DNA from: a bacterium CG_4_9_14_3_um_filter_65_15
Lineage (GTDB): Bacteria; Krumholzibacteriota; Krumholzibacteriia; LZORAL124-64-63
Length of the DNA stretch: 50,371 nucleotides
Assembly (NCBI GenBank): GCA_002790835.1
Contig: PFVX01000060.1
Location: 1-50,371, forward strand
Reading direction: 5' to 3'
Part shown: positions 1 to 7,561 of the stretch, one piece after another
How positions within the stretch are numbered: the first letter of the stretch is position 1
Layout of the letters: every line of letters begins with the position of its first letter
Position numbers and translations under genes: made by a program
The notes under the pieces: generated by a model
Told to the model about the DNA's origin: nothing
Database searches by the model: none
What the model saw: only the letters and a program-made list of their open reading frames with translations

Positions 1-2
1 CG

Positions 3-497
3 CCGACCTGTCCTAAAGATGGGGTCCACCTCACTCTTCAGGGCGATGGTGGTTTCGTTGCGCCCTATATCCACGTTAACGGAAACCTCCACATCCGGAG
101 CAACGTGGGCACGGTGGGATCGATTCCCGCCACGGTGTTCACGTTGACCTTCAGCCAGCCGGTGAACTTGTCCATCGGGACCACCCATTTCGGTGACGGC
201 AATGTGCGGGAGCAGTTGACCTTCAACAGCCAGGGCGCCGGGAGCATGGTCGGCGCCATCGGAGCCGGGGGAACCGTGACCGGTAACAACACCAGCCTGC
301 TCCATGCCGCCAGCGCGGACAATTCCGGCGGCAGCCCGGTCTCGGCCGTGGCGCTGGGCATCAGCACCCTGGAGATCACCCTCGATGGAGCCGACGAGCG
401 GGACATCGCGGGTATCACCATGTCCATTGATGTCCAGATCAGCACCGTCGACAGCGAAAAATCCAGCCTCGGGACCGTCAAGGCCCTGCACCGCTAG
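3..497 (+). CDS. 3' end of a surface/secreted protein of unknown family (partial)
   Basis: The frame is open from the left edge, so this is the C-terminal 164 residues of a longer gene. An internal GTG at 105 could be read as a start but the same frame runs upstream of it with ordinary codon use. The segment is rich in Thr, Ser, Gly, Asn and beta-prone residues with few charges and ends in KALHR, as in exported or cell-surface proteins. No catalytic motif is visible and I do not recognise the family. A strong hairpin terminator follows 23 nt after the stop, so this is the last gene of its transcript. Confidence 0.6.
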   Translation, partial: PTCPKDGVHLTLQGDGGFVAPYIHVNGNLHIRSNVGTVGSIPATVFTLTFSQPVNLSIGTTHFGDGNVREQLTFNSQGAGSMVGAIGAGGTVTGNNTSLLHAASADNSGGSPVSAVALGISTLEITLDGADERDIAGITMSIDVQISTVDSEKSSLGTVKALHR

Positions 498-520
498 AAA
501 CTGCGGAACCTGAAAAAATA

Positions 521-552
521 GAAGCCGCCCTGGCCGGGGCGGCTTCGTTTTT
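521..552. terminator. Bidirectional intrinsic terminator
   Basis: Perfect 10-bp stem (521-530 with 537-546), 6-nt loop, then five T on the plus side. An A-rich stretch precedes the stem, so it can also end minus-strand transcripts arriving from the lipoprotein gene at 575. Confidence 0.85.
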
Positions 553-574
553 GCGCTGTGGCGGGGAGAGCGGA

Positions 575-982
575 TCAGAGAGGAAGTTTTTCCACCCGGA
601 AATTCGCCGTGCCGTCGAAATTCGAGAAGATGACCTGCACCGTCCAATCGCCGGGGTTGCCGGAGATGCTCTGTTCCGACCCACTGGCCTTCAACTCGCT
701 GCTGTAGACCTGCACGCCCGATGCGTCGCGGATCACCATGCTGGCGCCGCCGTCGGTCTTGGCCGTGGAATGATCCACCGAAACTCCGTTGGTCGGATTC
801 GTCCAGGTGTAGGTCTCGGTCACGGTCACGTTCTTGCCATCGGTGATCTGGAACTGGAAGGAATCGGCGTTGCTGATGATCTCCGGCGAGAAAGGCGCCA
901 GGGGATTGCTGCCGCTGCCGCAACCGGCGGCCAGCAGACAGGCCCCGAGCAACACGGAAGTCAAGATGGCTCGGCGTTTCAT
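575..982 (-). CDS. Small secreted lipoprotein, unknown function
   Basis: 135 aa. The start chosen is the ATG at 982, which has a near-ideal AAGGAGG seven bases upstream; a longer frame to 1018 lacks such a site. The N-terminus MKRRAILTS is followed by a hydrophobic stretch and the lipobox LLAAGC, giving a predicted mature lipid-anchored Cys at residue 21. The mature part (about 110 aa) contains beta-strand-like segments such as DWTVQVIFSNFDG and ends in FRVEKLPL, consistent with a small beta-sandwich binding or pre-peptidase-C-like domain. No family is assigned. It is convergent with the gene to its left and shares the terminator at 521-552. Confidence 0.75.
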   Translation of the reverse strand: MKRRAILTSVLLGACLLAAGCGSGSNPLAPFSPEIISNADSFQFQITDGKNVTVTETYTWTNPTNGVSVDHSTAKTDGGASMVIRDASGVQVYSSELKASGSEQSISGNPGDWTVQVIFSNFDGTANFRVEKLPL

Positions 983-1174
983 GGGGGCCTCCTTGGACAG
1001 GGAAAACTCAAACGACAATATCGCTCCATTATTATCGGCAGCAAGGCCGGAACCTGGATCGGTATTCCCGCGGTTCCGGATCCTCTTCCTGCTGTCTCGA
1101 TAATCTCATTGGGTTTATGATCCCGGAATTCCGGCGCAATCACCTTTCGCCGGCTCTTCCACCCCTGGAGGTTC

Positions 1175-2524
1175 ATGTCCACGCTCGAAGGACCGTTGCT
1201 GCGCCGAGCCCTGCGCCTGTCGGTGGCCGAAGGGTCGGCCTGGGCGCTGATGGTCGGTCTGGCGGAGAGCTACTTCATCGCCATCGCCGCCTTCCTGGGC
1301 GCCACCCCCCTGCAGTTCGGCCTGGTCGTGGCGCTGCCTCTGGCCCTGGGCGGGCTGGGGCCCCTGACCACCATCGCCCTGCTGCGGTGGCGGCCCCGGC
1401 GGCGGCCGCTTGCCGGAGCTGCGGTGGCGCTGCAGGTCGTGGTCCTTGCCTGCCTGATGGTCCTGCTGCGACGCGATCTGCTCCATGTTCCCCAGCTCAT
1501 TGCGGGCATCTGCCTCTACCAGATGGCGGGTCAGGGTGCGGGCACGGCCTGGGCCTCGTGGTACGGCGACGTGGTGGAGGCCGAAAAGCGCGGACGGTGG
1601 TTCAGCTTCCGCAACCGGTTCATCTATGCGAGCACGTGCGTGGGGCTTGTCGTCGGGGGTTTGATCATGCACCGGCTGGCGCCGGGGGGCGTCTCGGCCG
1701 CGGGCAGCTCACGCGCCTTCGCGGTCCTGCTGGGGTTGGCGGCCGTCTTCCGGCTGGTTTCGGGGGCCCTGCTGCTGGCGGCGCCAGAGCCCCAGTTCCG
1801 GGGGCTGCTGCCGCGGCGGCAGGTCATGCTGGCGGCGCGCACGAGGCAGGGCAGCCAGGCCCTGCGCATCCTCCTGCTCGGGGCGCTCTTCCATTTCACG
1901 ATCTACTGGGGTTCGCCATTCTTCGCACCCTATATGCTCGAGCAGTTGCATTTCACATACCTGCAGTACATGGCTGCGTCGCTGTGCGTCATCATGGCGA
2001 AGATGGCCGCCAGCCTTCCCTGGGGCCGCACGATCGACCGGCACGGCGCGCGCGGCGTGTTCCTGGTCAGCATGTTTTGCATCGCCCTGGTGCCGTTGCC
2101 CTGGCTGTGGGCGAAAGGGCTGGGCATGGTGATCTTGGCCCAGGTGGTGTCGGGCGCATCGTGGTCCGGTTTCGAAGTGGGGTACCTGTCCCTGCTGCTG
2201 GAAAACAGTCGCAGCCGCGAACGGCCCTACCTGTTCGCCCTGCAGAGCCTGGGCAACGGCTGGATGCAGCTGGCGGGCGTGTTGACGGCGTCGCTGGTTT
2301 TCCTGCCGCATGTCGGGGGCTATCGGGACATCTTCGCCATCAGCATGGTCGGCCGCTTCCTGGTGGCCATGAGTGCGCCGCTGGTCCTGGCCGGACTGGT
2401 GCGCGGTGCCCGGCCTCCCCTGGGGCAGATCGGGTGGCGCATGTTCGGCCTGCGGACCCACGGCGGGTTCTCGGTGCGGCCCCTCTTGCCGAGCGGCGAA
2501 AAGGAGGATGACCTGCCCGAGTGA
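1175..2524 (+). CDS. MFS-type transporter
   Basis: 449 aa, about twelve hydrophobic segments. GGAGG lies six bases before the ATG. After transmembrane helix 4 it has WYGDVVEAEKRGRWFSFRN, the cytoplasmic loop with an acidic residue and RGR that is typical of major facilitator proteins, and the second half carries the related WGRTIDRHGARGVF loop between helices 8 and 9 (central cytoplasmic loop around residues 200-225 with RRRQ). Substrate cannot be told. The C-terminal 40 residues are hydrophilic. The gene is monocistronic and its last bases touch a decayed gene remnant on the other strand. Confidence 0.8.
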   Translation: MSTLEGPLLRRALRLSVAEGSAWALMVGLAESYFIAIAAFLGATPLQFGLVVALPLALGGLGPLTTIALLRWRPRRRPLAGAAVALQVVVLACLMVLLRRDLLHVPQLIAGICLYQMAGQGAGTAWASWYGDVVEAEKRGRWFSFRNRFIYASTCVGLVVGGLIMHRLAPGGVSAAGSSRAFAVLLGLAAVFRLVSGALLLAAPEPQFRGLLPRRQVMLAARTRQGSQALRILLLGALFHFTIYWGSPFFAPYMLEQLHFTYLQYMAASLCVIMAKMAASLPWGRTIDRHGARGVFLVSMFCIALVPLPWLWAKGLGMVILAQVVSGASWSGFEVGYLSLLLENSRSRERPYLFALQSLGNGWMQLAGVLTASLVFLPHVGGYRDIFAISMVGRFLVAMSAPLVLAGLVRGARPPLGQIGWRMFGLRTHGGFSVRPLLPSGEKEDDLPE

Positions 2525-2993
2525 TCGGCACGATCCCGTCGACGCTGGAGACGCCGGAGCCCAGGACTGTGCCCGCGTTGCCGCCCACGACGTAGAACAG
2601 GGGTCCGTAGACCGCGCGTTTGGCACCCGTGCCGATGAGATGGCGGAACTCCGTGATATCCGGCCCGGGCATAGTGGCCTGGTCTTCCTGATTGACCAGC
2701 CACACGAGGCACTGGCTGGTGGTCGGAAAGTAGTCGTCCCAGAGCATGTCCGTCGAGGTACTCGGCGGCGTGAACCAAGGGAAGGTGCTGAAGACACCCG
2801 TGTCGGCTTCCCCAAAAGCCCTCGACACGACCGAGGGATACCAGTAGGGAGCGATGCTCGGCGCGGTGTAGATGACGTTGACTTCGCTGTCGTCGCCGAT
2901 GGCGACGATGAACGCGGGGTCCAAACCGTTGTTGACGACATTCACCCGACCGGGAACCGGAGGCGCCGATGATACAGGAGAATAATAGTCCCG
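2523..2993 (-). pseudogene. Remnant of an unidentified gene without proper start or end
   Basis: From an in-frame TGA at 2994-2996 the minus strand reads about 157 codons with strong GC preference at third positions and balanced amino-acid composition (for example NVVNNGLDPAFIVAIGDDSE and PLFYVVGGNAGTVLGSG), so it was coding. There is no convincing ribosome site; the only candidate start is a GTG at 2945. On the other side the sensible composition ends where the frame enters the 3' end of the MFS gene, after which it turns into the Arg/Pro-rich text expected of an antisense frame. I read it as a gene fragment cut at both sides. Family unknown. It fills most of the 585-base gap between the two transporters. 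Confidence 0.4.
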
Positions 2994-3109
2994 TCAACGT
3001 GGTGCGGCCAGGCGAAGGACACCACGCAACCCCACAATCCCGCCTCGCCTCCCCCATTGCGCAATGCTAGAATCCACCCGACGTTCAACTCCAACCCGCG
3101 GGCGGTACC

Positions 3110-5008
3110 ATGGTCCACTTCAACTGGCTGGATATCTTCTGGGCGGTCGCGTTCCTGCTGCTGATGGTGGGGGGCGCGGCCTTTTTCTATCGGTTGGCGC
3201 GCCGCAGCGAGAGCGACTTCTTCCTCGCCGGCCGCGGTCTTCCGTGGTGGCTGCCCGCGTCGTCCGTGTTCAGCACCCACACCGCCACCGACACTCCCAT
3301 GTGGATCACCGGCGTGATCTACGCCAACGGGTTGCGCGGGATCTGGTACACCTTCTTCACCGCCTGGACGGCCATCGGCGCGTTCGTCTCGGCGCGCATC
3401 TTCCGCCGCTCGCTGGCCTACACCCAGGCCGAATGGCAGACCCAGCGCTTCGGCGGCCTGGGCGCCGAGATGCTGCGCGGCTGGATGGCCGGCTGGCAGA
3501 TCTTCATGAACATGTTCATCCTCGGCTGGGTGGGCATGGCCATGGGCAAGGTGTGCCACCTGGCCTTCGGTTGGCCGCTGTGGGTGGGGCTGGTGATCCC
3601 CTCGGTGGTCACCGCGTTCTACACCCTGGCCGCCGGCTACTGGGGTGTGGTGATGGGCGATTTCCTGCAGGGGATCGTGGCCGTGTTCGCCATCGTGGTG
3701 GTTTCCTTGGTGGGTATCGCCGCGGCCGGCGGTCCCGCCGATGTGACGGCGAAGATCGTCGAACTGGGCCAGGCCTGGCGCCTGGACGCCTTCGCCTTCA
3801 GCGGGGTGTTCACCGGCGATTTTCCCTTCGTGTGGTTTCTGACCATGCTGGTGATCGCCGTGATCGGCGGTTTCGGCATGGGCACGAGCATCGACTGGTA
3901 CGTCGAGGCCCAGCGCATCCAGTCGGCGCGCACGGTGCGCGACGCGACCTACGGCCTGTGGGCCGGCGGTGCGGTCACCTTGGTGCGCAACGGATTCTGG
4001 GCCGCGGCCGTGCTGGCGTTCTTCTCCATGCTGCCGAACATCGCCGACCAGGCCGACTACGAGCTGGGCTGGTTCCGCATGGGCTTCGAATTGCTGCCCG
4101 TCGGCATGGTGGGTGTGTTCTTCGGCGCGATCCTGGCCATCCACCTGTCGACCATCAGCAGCCATCTGAACCTGGGCGCGCTGTATTTCACCCGCGACAT
4201 CTACCAGCGCTACATCAGGCCCGACGCCAGCCAGAAGCGGCTGGTGTGGATGGGGCGCGCGGCCACCTTCGTGCTGCTGGTCGGATCGTTCTTCTACGGC
4301 CTGATGATGCAGGAGATCACCAAGTGGCTGATCTTCGCCCTGTGGCTGATGATGGCCGGCATCTGGCTGCCCAACATCCTGCAGGTGGTGTGGTGGCGCT
4401 TCAACGCCTGGGGCTACCTGTCCGGTTGGATGGCCAACCTGGGCGTTTCGTGGCTGATCGTGTGGGTCTTGCCCGAGTTCGGCGTCATCCCCAAGTTGCC
4501 CGACCATCTGAATTTCTGGCTGCTGATGGCCCTGGGCGCGCTGATCTTTATCCCCGTGACCCTGGGCACCAAGCCCGAGAAGATGGACCGGCTGGTGCGT
4601 TATTACGTCATGACCCGGCCGGTGGGCTGGTGGGGCCCGGTGCACCGGGAGGCCGTGCAGCGCGGGCTGATCGCCGAGGACAAGACCGTGGAAGAGGCCG
4701 GCCCGCGCCCGCTGATCCGCCGCCGCTGGACCGCCGAGCAGGCCGACGCCTGGACCCGCGAGGATTGGCTGGTGGTCGTGCTTTCGCCGCTGTCCATGGC
4801 CGCGTTGATGCTGGGCGTGGTGCAGTCGTTGCTGCTGCAGGCCGGCGGCATCGCCATGCTGGTTGCGGCGGTTTGCCTGATCTTCCTGATCTACTGGATC
4901 ATCGACCCCAAGCTGCGCTCCATCTCACAGGAGTACGAGTCGCGGCAGGCCGCCTACGTGGAGCAACTCGAAAGGCGCCTGCGCTGGCAGGACGAACAGG
5001 AGGCGTGA
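3110..5008 (+). CDS. Sodium:solute symporter (SSS/SSF family)
   Basis: 632 aa inner-membrane symporter with about 13-14 hydrophobic segments. The N-terminal RRSESDFFLAGRGLPWW stretch is the cytoplasmic loop after helix 1 that marks this family, followed by WLPASSVFSTHTATDTPMW in helix 2, where the Na+ site lies in characterised SSS proteins. A long hydrophilic stretch around residues 505-560 and a charged C-terminus (ERRLRWQDEQEA) are typical of the larger members. The substrate is not evident; choline, sugar, amino-acid or carboxylate are all possible. The start is the ATG at 3110, preceded by GCGGGCGG-rich sequence with weak Shine-Dalgarno character. The stop overlaps by one base the start of a 36-aa membrane peptide. 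Confidence 0.88.
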   Translation: MVHFNWLDIFWAVAFLLLMVGGAAFFYRLARRSESDFFLAGRGLPWWLPASSVFSTHTATDTPMWITGVIYANGLRGIWYTFFTAWTAIGAFVSARIFRRSLAYTQAEWQTQRFGGLGAEMLRGWMAGWQIFMNMFILGWVGMAMGKVCHLAFGWPLWVGLVIPSVVTAFYTLAAGYWGVVMGDFLQGIVAVFAIVVVSLVGIAAAGGPADVTAKIVELGQAWRLDAFAFSGVFTGDFPFVWFLTMLVIAVIGGFGMGTSIDWYVEAQRIQSARTVRDATYGLWAGGAVTLVRNGFWAAAVLAFFSMLPNIADQADYELGWFRMGFELLPVGMVGVFFGAILAIHLSTISSHLNLGALYFTRDIYQRYIRPDASQKRLVWMGRAATFVLLVGSFFYGLMMQEITKWLIFALWLMMAGIWLPNILQVVWWRFNAWGYLSGWMANLGVSWLIVWVLPEFGVIPKLPDHLNFWLLMALGALIFIPVTLGTKPEKMDRLVRYYVMTRPVGWWGPVHREAVQRGLIAEDKTVEEAGPRPLIRRRWTAEQADAWTREDWLVVVLSPLSMAALMLGVVQSLLLQAGGIAMLVAAVCLIFLIYWIIDPKLRSISQEYESRQAAYVEQLERRLRWQDEQEA

Positions 5009-5118
5009 TGGACAAGGGCCTGGTCACCCTCATCGGCATGAGCATCGCCTACGTGGCCTCGTTCGTGGGGCTGGGGTTGGCGTGGTGGAACTGGCGGAAG
5101 CGGCACGGGAAGGAATAA
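5008..5118 (+). CDS. 36-aa single-span membrane peptide, probable symporter accessory subunit
   Basis: Reads MDKGLVTLIGMSIAY at the start, one hydrophobic helix (about residues 6-27, ending GLAWWNW) and a basic tail RKRHGKE, so the C-terminus should be cytoplasmic. AGGAGG lies five bases before the ATG, and the start overlaps the symporter stop as TGATG, so translation is coupled. Small one-helix proteins encoded right behind SSS symporter genes are known as symporter small accessory proteins; the match here rests on size, topology and position, not on a search. It may stabilise or regulate the transporter. Confidence 0.7.
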   Translation: MDKGLVTLIGMSIAYVASFVGLGLAWWNWRKRHGKE

Positions 5119-5327
5119 CCCGTGAGCGGGAAGACAAGACGGTCAAAATTTTGTTTCCTCCGTCCGTGCCTTGTCGTACACTCAAGTAAGCGCATGAAGG
5201 TGCAGAACCTGTGCGCTGGTGAACATTCCGCGCAGCGGCGCGGCAGCGAACACAAGCCAGGGCGGTTTGTGTAGCTGGGCGAGGTGGGTCTCGCCGTGGG
5301 TGACACGCCCGTTAAGGAGGTGATCCG

Positions 5328-5375
5328 GTGGGTATACATAGAGCGAACTCGGTGGAGGTGGCGTCCCTGCTTTGA
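5328..5375 (+). CDS. Possible 15-aa leader peptide
   Basis: GTG-initiated frame MGIHRANSVEVASLL ending in TGA. It is listed only because its ribosome site (5313-5326) is the strongest in the window: 14 bases complementary to the standard 16S tail, with AGGAGG seven bases before the GTG. It lies inside a hairpin-rich region closed by a terminator, the arrangement of an attenuator leader peptide. No run of a single regulatory amino acid is seen, so any translational sensing is unexplained. It may equally be chance. Confidence 0.25.
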   Translation: MGIHRANSVEVASLL

Positions 5376-5455
5376 CGGGGCGTCTCCGGACAGTGGACGT
5401 TGAGGCAGTACCCTCACTGTAGGGAAACCCAACGCCACCCGAACTGAAGTCGACC

Positions 5456-5488
5456 GGGGCCGGTGCTGCAAAGTGCCGGCCCCTTTTT
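5456..5488 (+). terminator. Intrinsic terminator
   Basis: Stem of GGGGCCGG (5456-5463) with CCGGCCCC (5476-5483), extended inward by wobble pairs, followed by five T. It closes the structured region downstream of the symporter operon. Confidence 0.85.
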
Positions 5489-5622
5489 CTGGGAAAGGAA
5501 GGCCGTGGGTCCGGGGCTTTTCGTTCCGACAATTTGTGTCCCAGACTTGCCTTCCACCTGCGGGCGTGGTTTCCTGAACGAAAGACCAAGCCATCATCCC
5601 GCCGCCGAGGGAGTCCGGTTCC

Positions 5623-5763
5623 ATGCACGACGCCATTCCCGCCCTGTCTCCGATCCATGGGTTTTTCTGGACCTGGATTGTTCCGCCGGCCCTGTTTCTG
5701 TTGACCGCGGTGGCGACGGGATTGCTGTACCGTCACTTCTCGAAGAGACCTTCTGGGGAATAG
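5623..5763 (+). CDS. 46-aa single-span membrane peptide
   Basis: Begins MHDAIPALSPIHGFFW, has one strongly hydrophobic helix (about residues 14-35, PPALFLLTAVATGLL) and a basic tail RHFSKRPSGE. GAGGGAG stands nine bases before the ATG. Layout and size resemble the small peptide behind the symporter gene, so it may be another transporter-associated subunit; no family is recognised. It follows the terminator at 5456-5488 by about 135 bases that show no other gene, and precedes the hipBA promoter. Confidence 0.5.
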   Translation: MHDAIPALSPIHGFFWTWIVPPALFLLTAVATGLLYRHFSKRPSGE

Positions 5764-5808
5764 AATCAGCCAAAATGTGCCGATTATTGTGAAAATTGGC
5801 ATTAATAA

Positions 5809-5871
5809 GCCAAATATGGCATAAATTCAATCTCATTAATTATTGACACAAGGCCAAATATGGCATATTCA
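5809..5871 (+). promoter_or_regulatory. hipBA promoter with repeated GCCAAATATGGC operators
   Basis: TTGACA (5843-5848), 17-base spacer, TATTCA (5866-5871) form a sigma-70 type promoter in an AT-rich patch. GCCAAATATGGC occurs twice, at 5809-5820 and at 5853-5864 (inside the spacer), with weaker related half-sites at about 5769-5781 and GGCATATATGGC at the antitoxin start (about 5903-5914). The symmetry GCCA-N4-TGGC suits binding by a dimeric HTH antitoxin, as in known HipB autoregulation, and the site in the spacer would block polymerase. Confidence 0.7.
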
Positions 5872-5909
5872 TGGCTATATCACGGTCTTAAACGCCAGAG
5901 GTGGCATAT

Positions 5910-6263
5910 ATGGCTATAATCAACGAAAATTCGGACGAGGCCGTCCTTGAGGAAGTCGGTAAGCGGTTGGCACGATACCGGTTGAACCGCAATCTGACCC
6001 AGGCCGCCCTGGCCCGGGAGGCCGGAATTTCCCCGCGTACCCTCAACCGGATCGAGCACGGAGAGTCGGTCAACGGGTCCAACCTGATCCGGTTGTTGCG
6101 ATCCCTCGACCTGCTGGCCAACCTCGAGGCCCTGATTCCGGAACCTGCGCCCAGCCCGATCCAGCAGGTGAAGATGCAGGGGAAGATCCGCAAGCGCGCG
6201 TCGGGTGGTCGGGCGAATCCACCGGCCAAGGGCGAGCCGTGGTCGTGGGGGGATGAGGAATGA
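5910..6263 (+). CDS. hipB: HipB-like antitoxin, XRE-family helix-turn-helix protein
   Basis: 117 aa. The ATG at 5910 has AGAGG eight bases upstream; a GTG nine bases earlier is an alternative. Residues about 18-72 form a lambda-repressor-type HTH (KRLARYRLNRNLTQAALARE, then AGISPRTLNRIEHGESV). The C-terminal 45 residues are basic and Pro/Gly-rich and probably disordered, the part that in HipB-type antitoxins can contact the toxin or be degraded. It should neutralise the HipA kinase encoded next and repress its own promoter through the GCCA-N4-TGGC sites upstream. The stop overlaps the hipA start (ATGA), so the two are translationally coupled. Confidence 0.85.
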   Translation: MAIINENSDEAVLEEVGKRLARYRLNRNLTQAALAREAGISPRTLNRIEHGESVNGSNLIRLLRSLDLLANLEALIPEPAPSPIQQVKMQGKIRKRASGGRANPPAKGEPWSWGDEE

Positions 6264-7561
6264 CCGTCGCCGAAGTCATCCTGTGGGGCAGAACGATCGG
6301 TGCGGTCACCTGGAACGACGACGCCGGGAGGGCCGCCTTCGAATATGATCCCGATTTTCGGGACAGCGGAATCCAGGTCTCGCCGCTGGTGATGCCGCTG
6401 GCGGATCGGATCTACACCTTCCCCGCCCTGGTCGGCGAATCCTTCCACGGCATGCCGGGCCTGGTGGCCGATTCCCTGCCCGATGATTTCGGCAACGCGT
6501 TGATCGACGCCTGGCTGGCCGAACAGGGGCGCAATCCCGACAGCTTCAACCCCGTCGAACGCCTTTGCTACACCGGGACCCGGGGCATGGGCGCCCTCGA
6601 ATACAAGCCCGCCCAAGGTCCGGCGGTGGGACATTCCCAGCCCGTCGATGTGGCGGCACTGGTCGAACTGGCCGGCGAGATTCTGAGCGGTCGCCACGGT
6701 CTCGACGGGTCGTTCGTGCCTCCGCGCCGCACCGAATCCCTGCAGAAGATCCTGCAGGTGGGAACCTCCGCCGGCGGCGCCCGGGCCAAGGCCGTGGTCG
6801 CCTGGAATCCCCGGACCCAGGAGGTGCGGTCCGGCCAGGTCGGCGCTGAGCCCGGCTTCACGTCCTGGATCATCAAGTTCGACGGGGTGCGGGGCAACCA
6901 GGATCGGGACCTTGCGGCCCCCGCGGGCTTCGGCCTGATCGAGTTCGCCTACTACGAGATGGCTCTTGCGGCGGGAATCGCCATGCAGGAAAGCCGCCTG
7001 TTGCAGGAGAACGGTCGCAGCCACTTCATGACCCGGCGTTTCGACCGCACCGAAGACGGCGGCAAGATCCACATGCAGTCCCTCGCCGCCCTGGCGCATT
7101 TCGATTTCCGCAAGGCGGGGGCCTATGCCTACGAGCAGGCCCTGCAAACCATCCGCCGGCTGGACATGCCCATGGTGAGCATCGAGGAACAGTTCCGGCG
7201 CATGGCCTTCAACATCGTCGCCCGCAACCAGGACGACCACGTCAAGAACATTGCCTTCCTGATGGATCGAGCGGGGTCCTGGTCCCTCTCGCCGGCTTAC
7301 GATCTCACCTACAGCTACAATCCCGTCGGCCGCTGGACCCACGACCACCAGATGACCCTCAACGGGAAGCGCAACGATTTCGCGGTGGAGGATTTTCGGG
7401 CATGTGCAGCGGGATTTTCCCTGGCGCGGGGCAGGGCGGAGGAGATCCTCGCCCAGGTCATCCGTGCCGTCGCCCGCTGGCCGGAGTTCGCCGCCGCTGC
7501 GGGTGTGTCGGATGAGGTCGCCGCGCGCATCGGCAACACTCATCGTCTGGACATTTCCTAG
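6260..7561 (+). CDS. hipA: HipA-like serine/threonine kinase toxin
   Basis: 433 aa, full length for HipA (about 440). Features in order: N-terminal subdomain (1-110) with YTFPALVGESFHGMPGL and DSLPDDFG; Gly-rich loop GTSAGGARAKAVV (168-180), which in E. coli HipA holds the autophosphorylated Ser; IIKFDG (204-209) with the ATP-binding Lys; catalytic loop NQDDHVKN (323-330); metal-binding Asp in SPAYDLT (344-350). Characterised HipA toxins phosphorylate glutamyl-tRNA synthetase and cause growth arrest; related HipT proteins use other tRNA synthetases, so the target here is open. All catalytic residues appear intact. Its stop overlaps that of the convergent MATE gene. Confidence 0.9.
   Translation: MTVAEVILWGRTIGAVTWNDDAGRAAFEYDPDFRDSGIQVSPLVMPLADRIYTFPALVGESFHGMPGLVADSLPDDFGNALIDAWLAEQGRNPDSFNPVERLCYTGTRGMGALEYKPAQGPAVGHSQPVDVAALVELAGEILSGRHGLDGSFVPPRRTESLQKILQVGTSAGGARAKAVVAWNPRTQEVRSGQVGAEPGFTSWIIKFDGVRGNQDRDLAAPAGFGLIEFAYYEMALAAGIAMQESRLLQENGRSHFMTRRFDRTEDGGKIHMQSLAALAHFDFRKAGAYAYEQALQTIRRLDMPMVSIEEQFRRMAFNIVARNQDDHVKNIAFLMDRAGSWSLSPAYDLTYSYNPVGRWTHDHQMTLNGKRNDFAVEDFRACAAGFSLARGRAEEILAQVIRAVARWPEFAAAAGVSDEVAARIGNTHRLDIS

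Larger units (their letters stand above)
5190..5488 (+). ncRNA. Candidate structured RNA / regulatory leader ending in an intrinsic terminator
   Basis: No convincing long gene lies between 5119 and 5622. Instead there is a run of stable hairpins: 5190-5194 with 5212-5216 enclosing 5198-5201 with 5207-5210; 5250-5255 with 5267-5272; 5278-5283 with 5290-5295; 5361-5367 with 5377-5383; 5401-5405 with 5412-5416; and a terminator at 5456-5488. Inside it sits TAAGGAGGTGATCC (5313-5326), fully complementary to the usual 3' tail of bacterial 16S rRNA, directly before a 15-codon frame. I do not recognise RNase P, tmRNA, 6S, SRP or a known riboswitch. It could be a free RNA, an attenuator for the 46-aa peptide downstream, or the 3' UTR of the symporter operon. 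Confidence 0.4.

Noticed and set aside
2942-4645. A 567-codon minus-strand frame opposite the symporter
   Set aside because: His/Gln/Gly-rich antisense frame with no conserved motif; the plus strand encodes a clear SSS transporter.
5313-5326. Fragment of a 16S rRNA gene on the minus strand
   Set aside because: Only the 14 bases match the 16S tail; the flanking sequence bears no likeness to helix 45 or the 16S 3' region.
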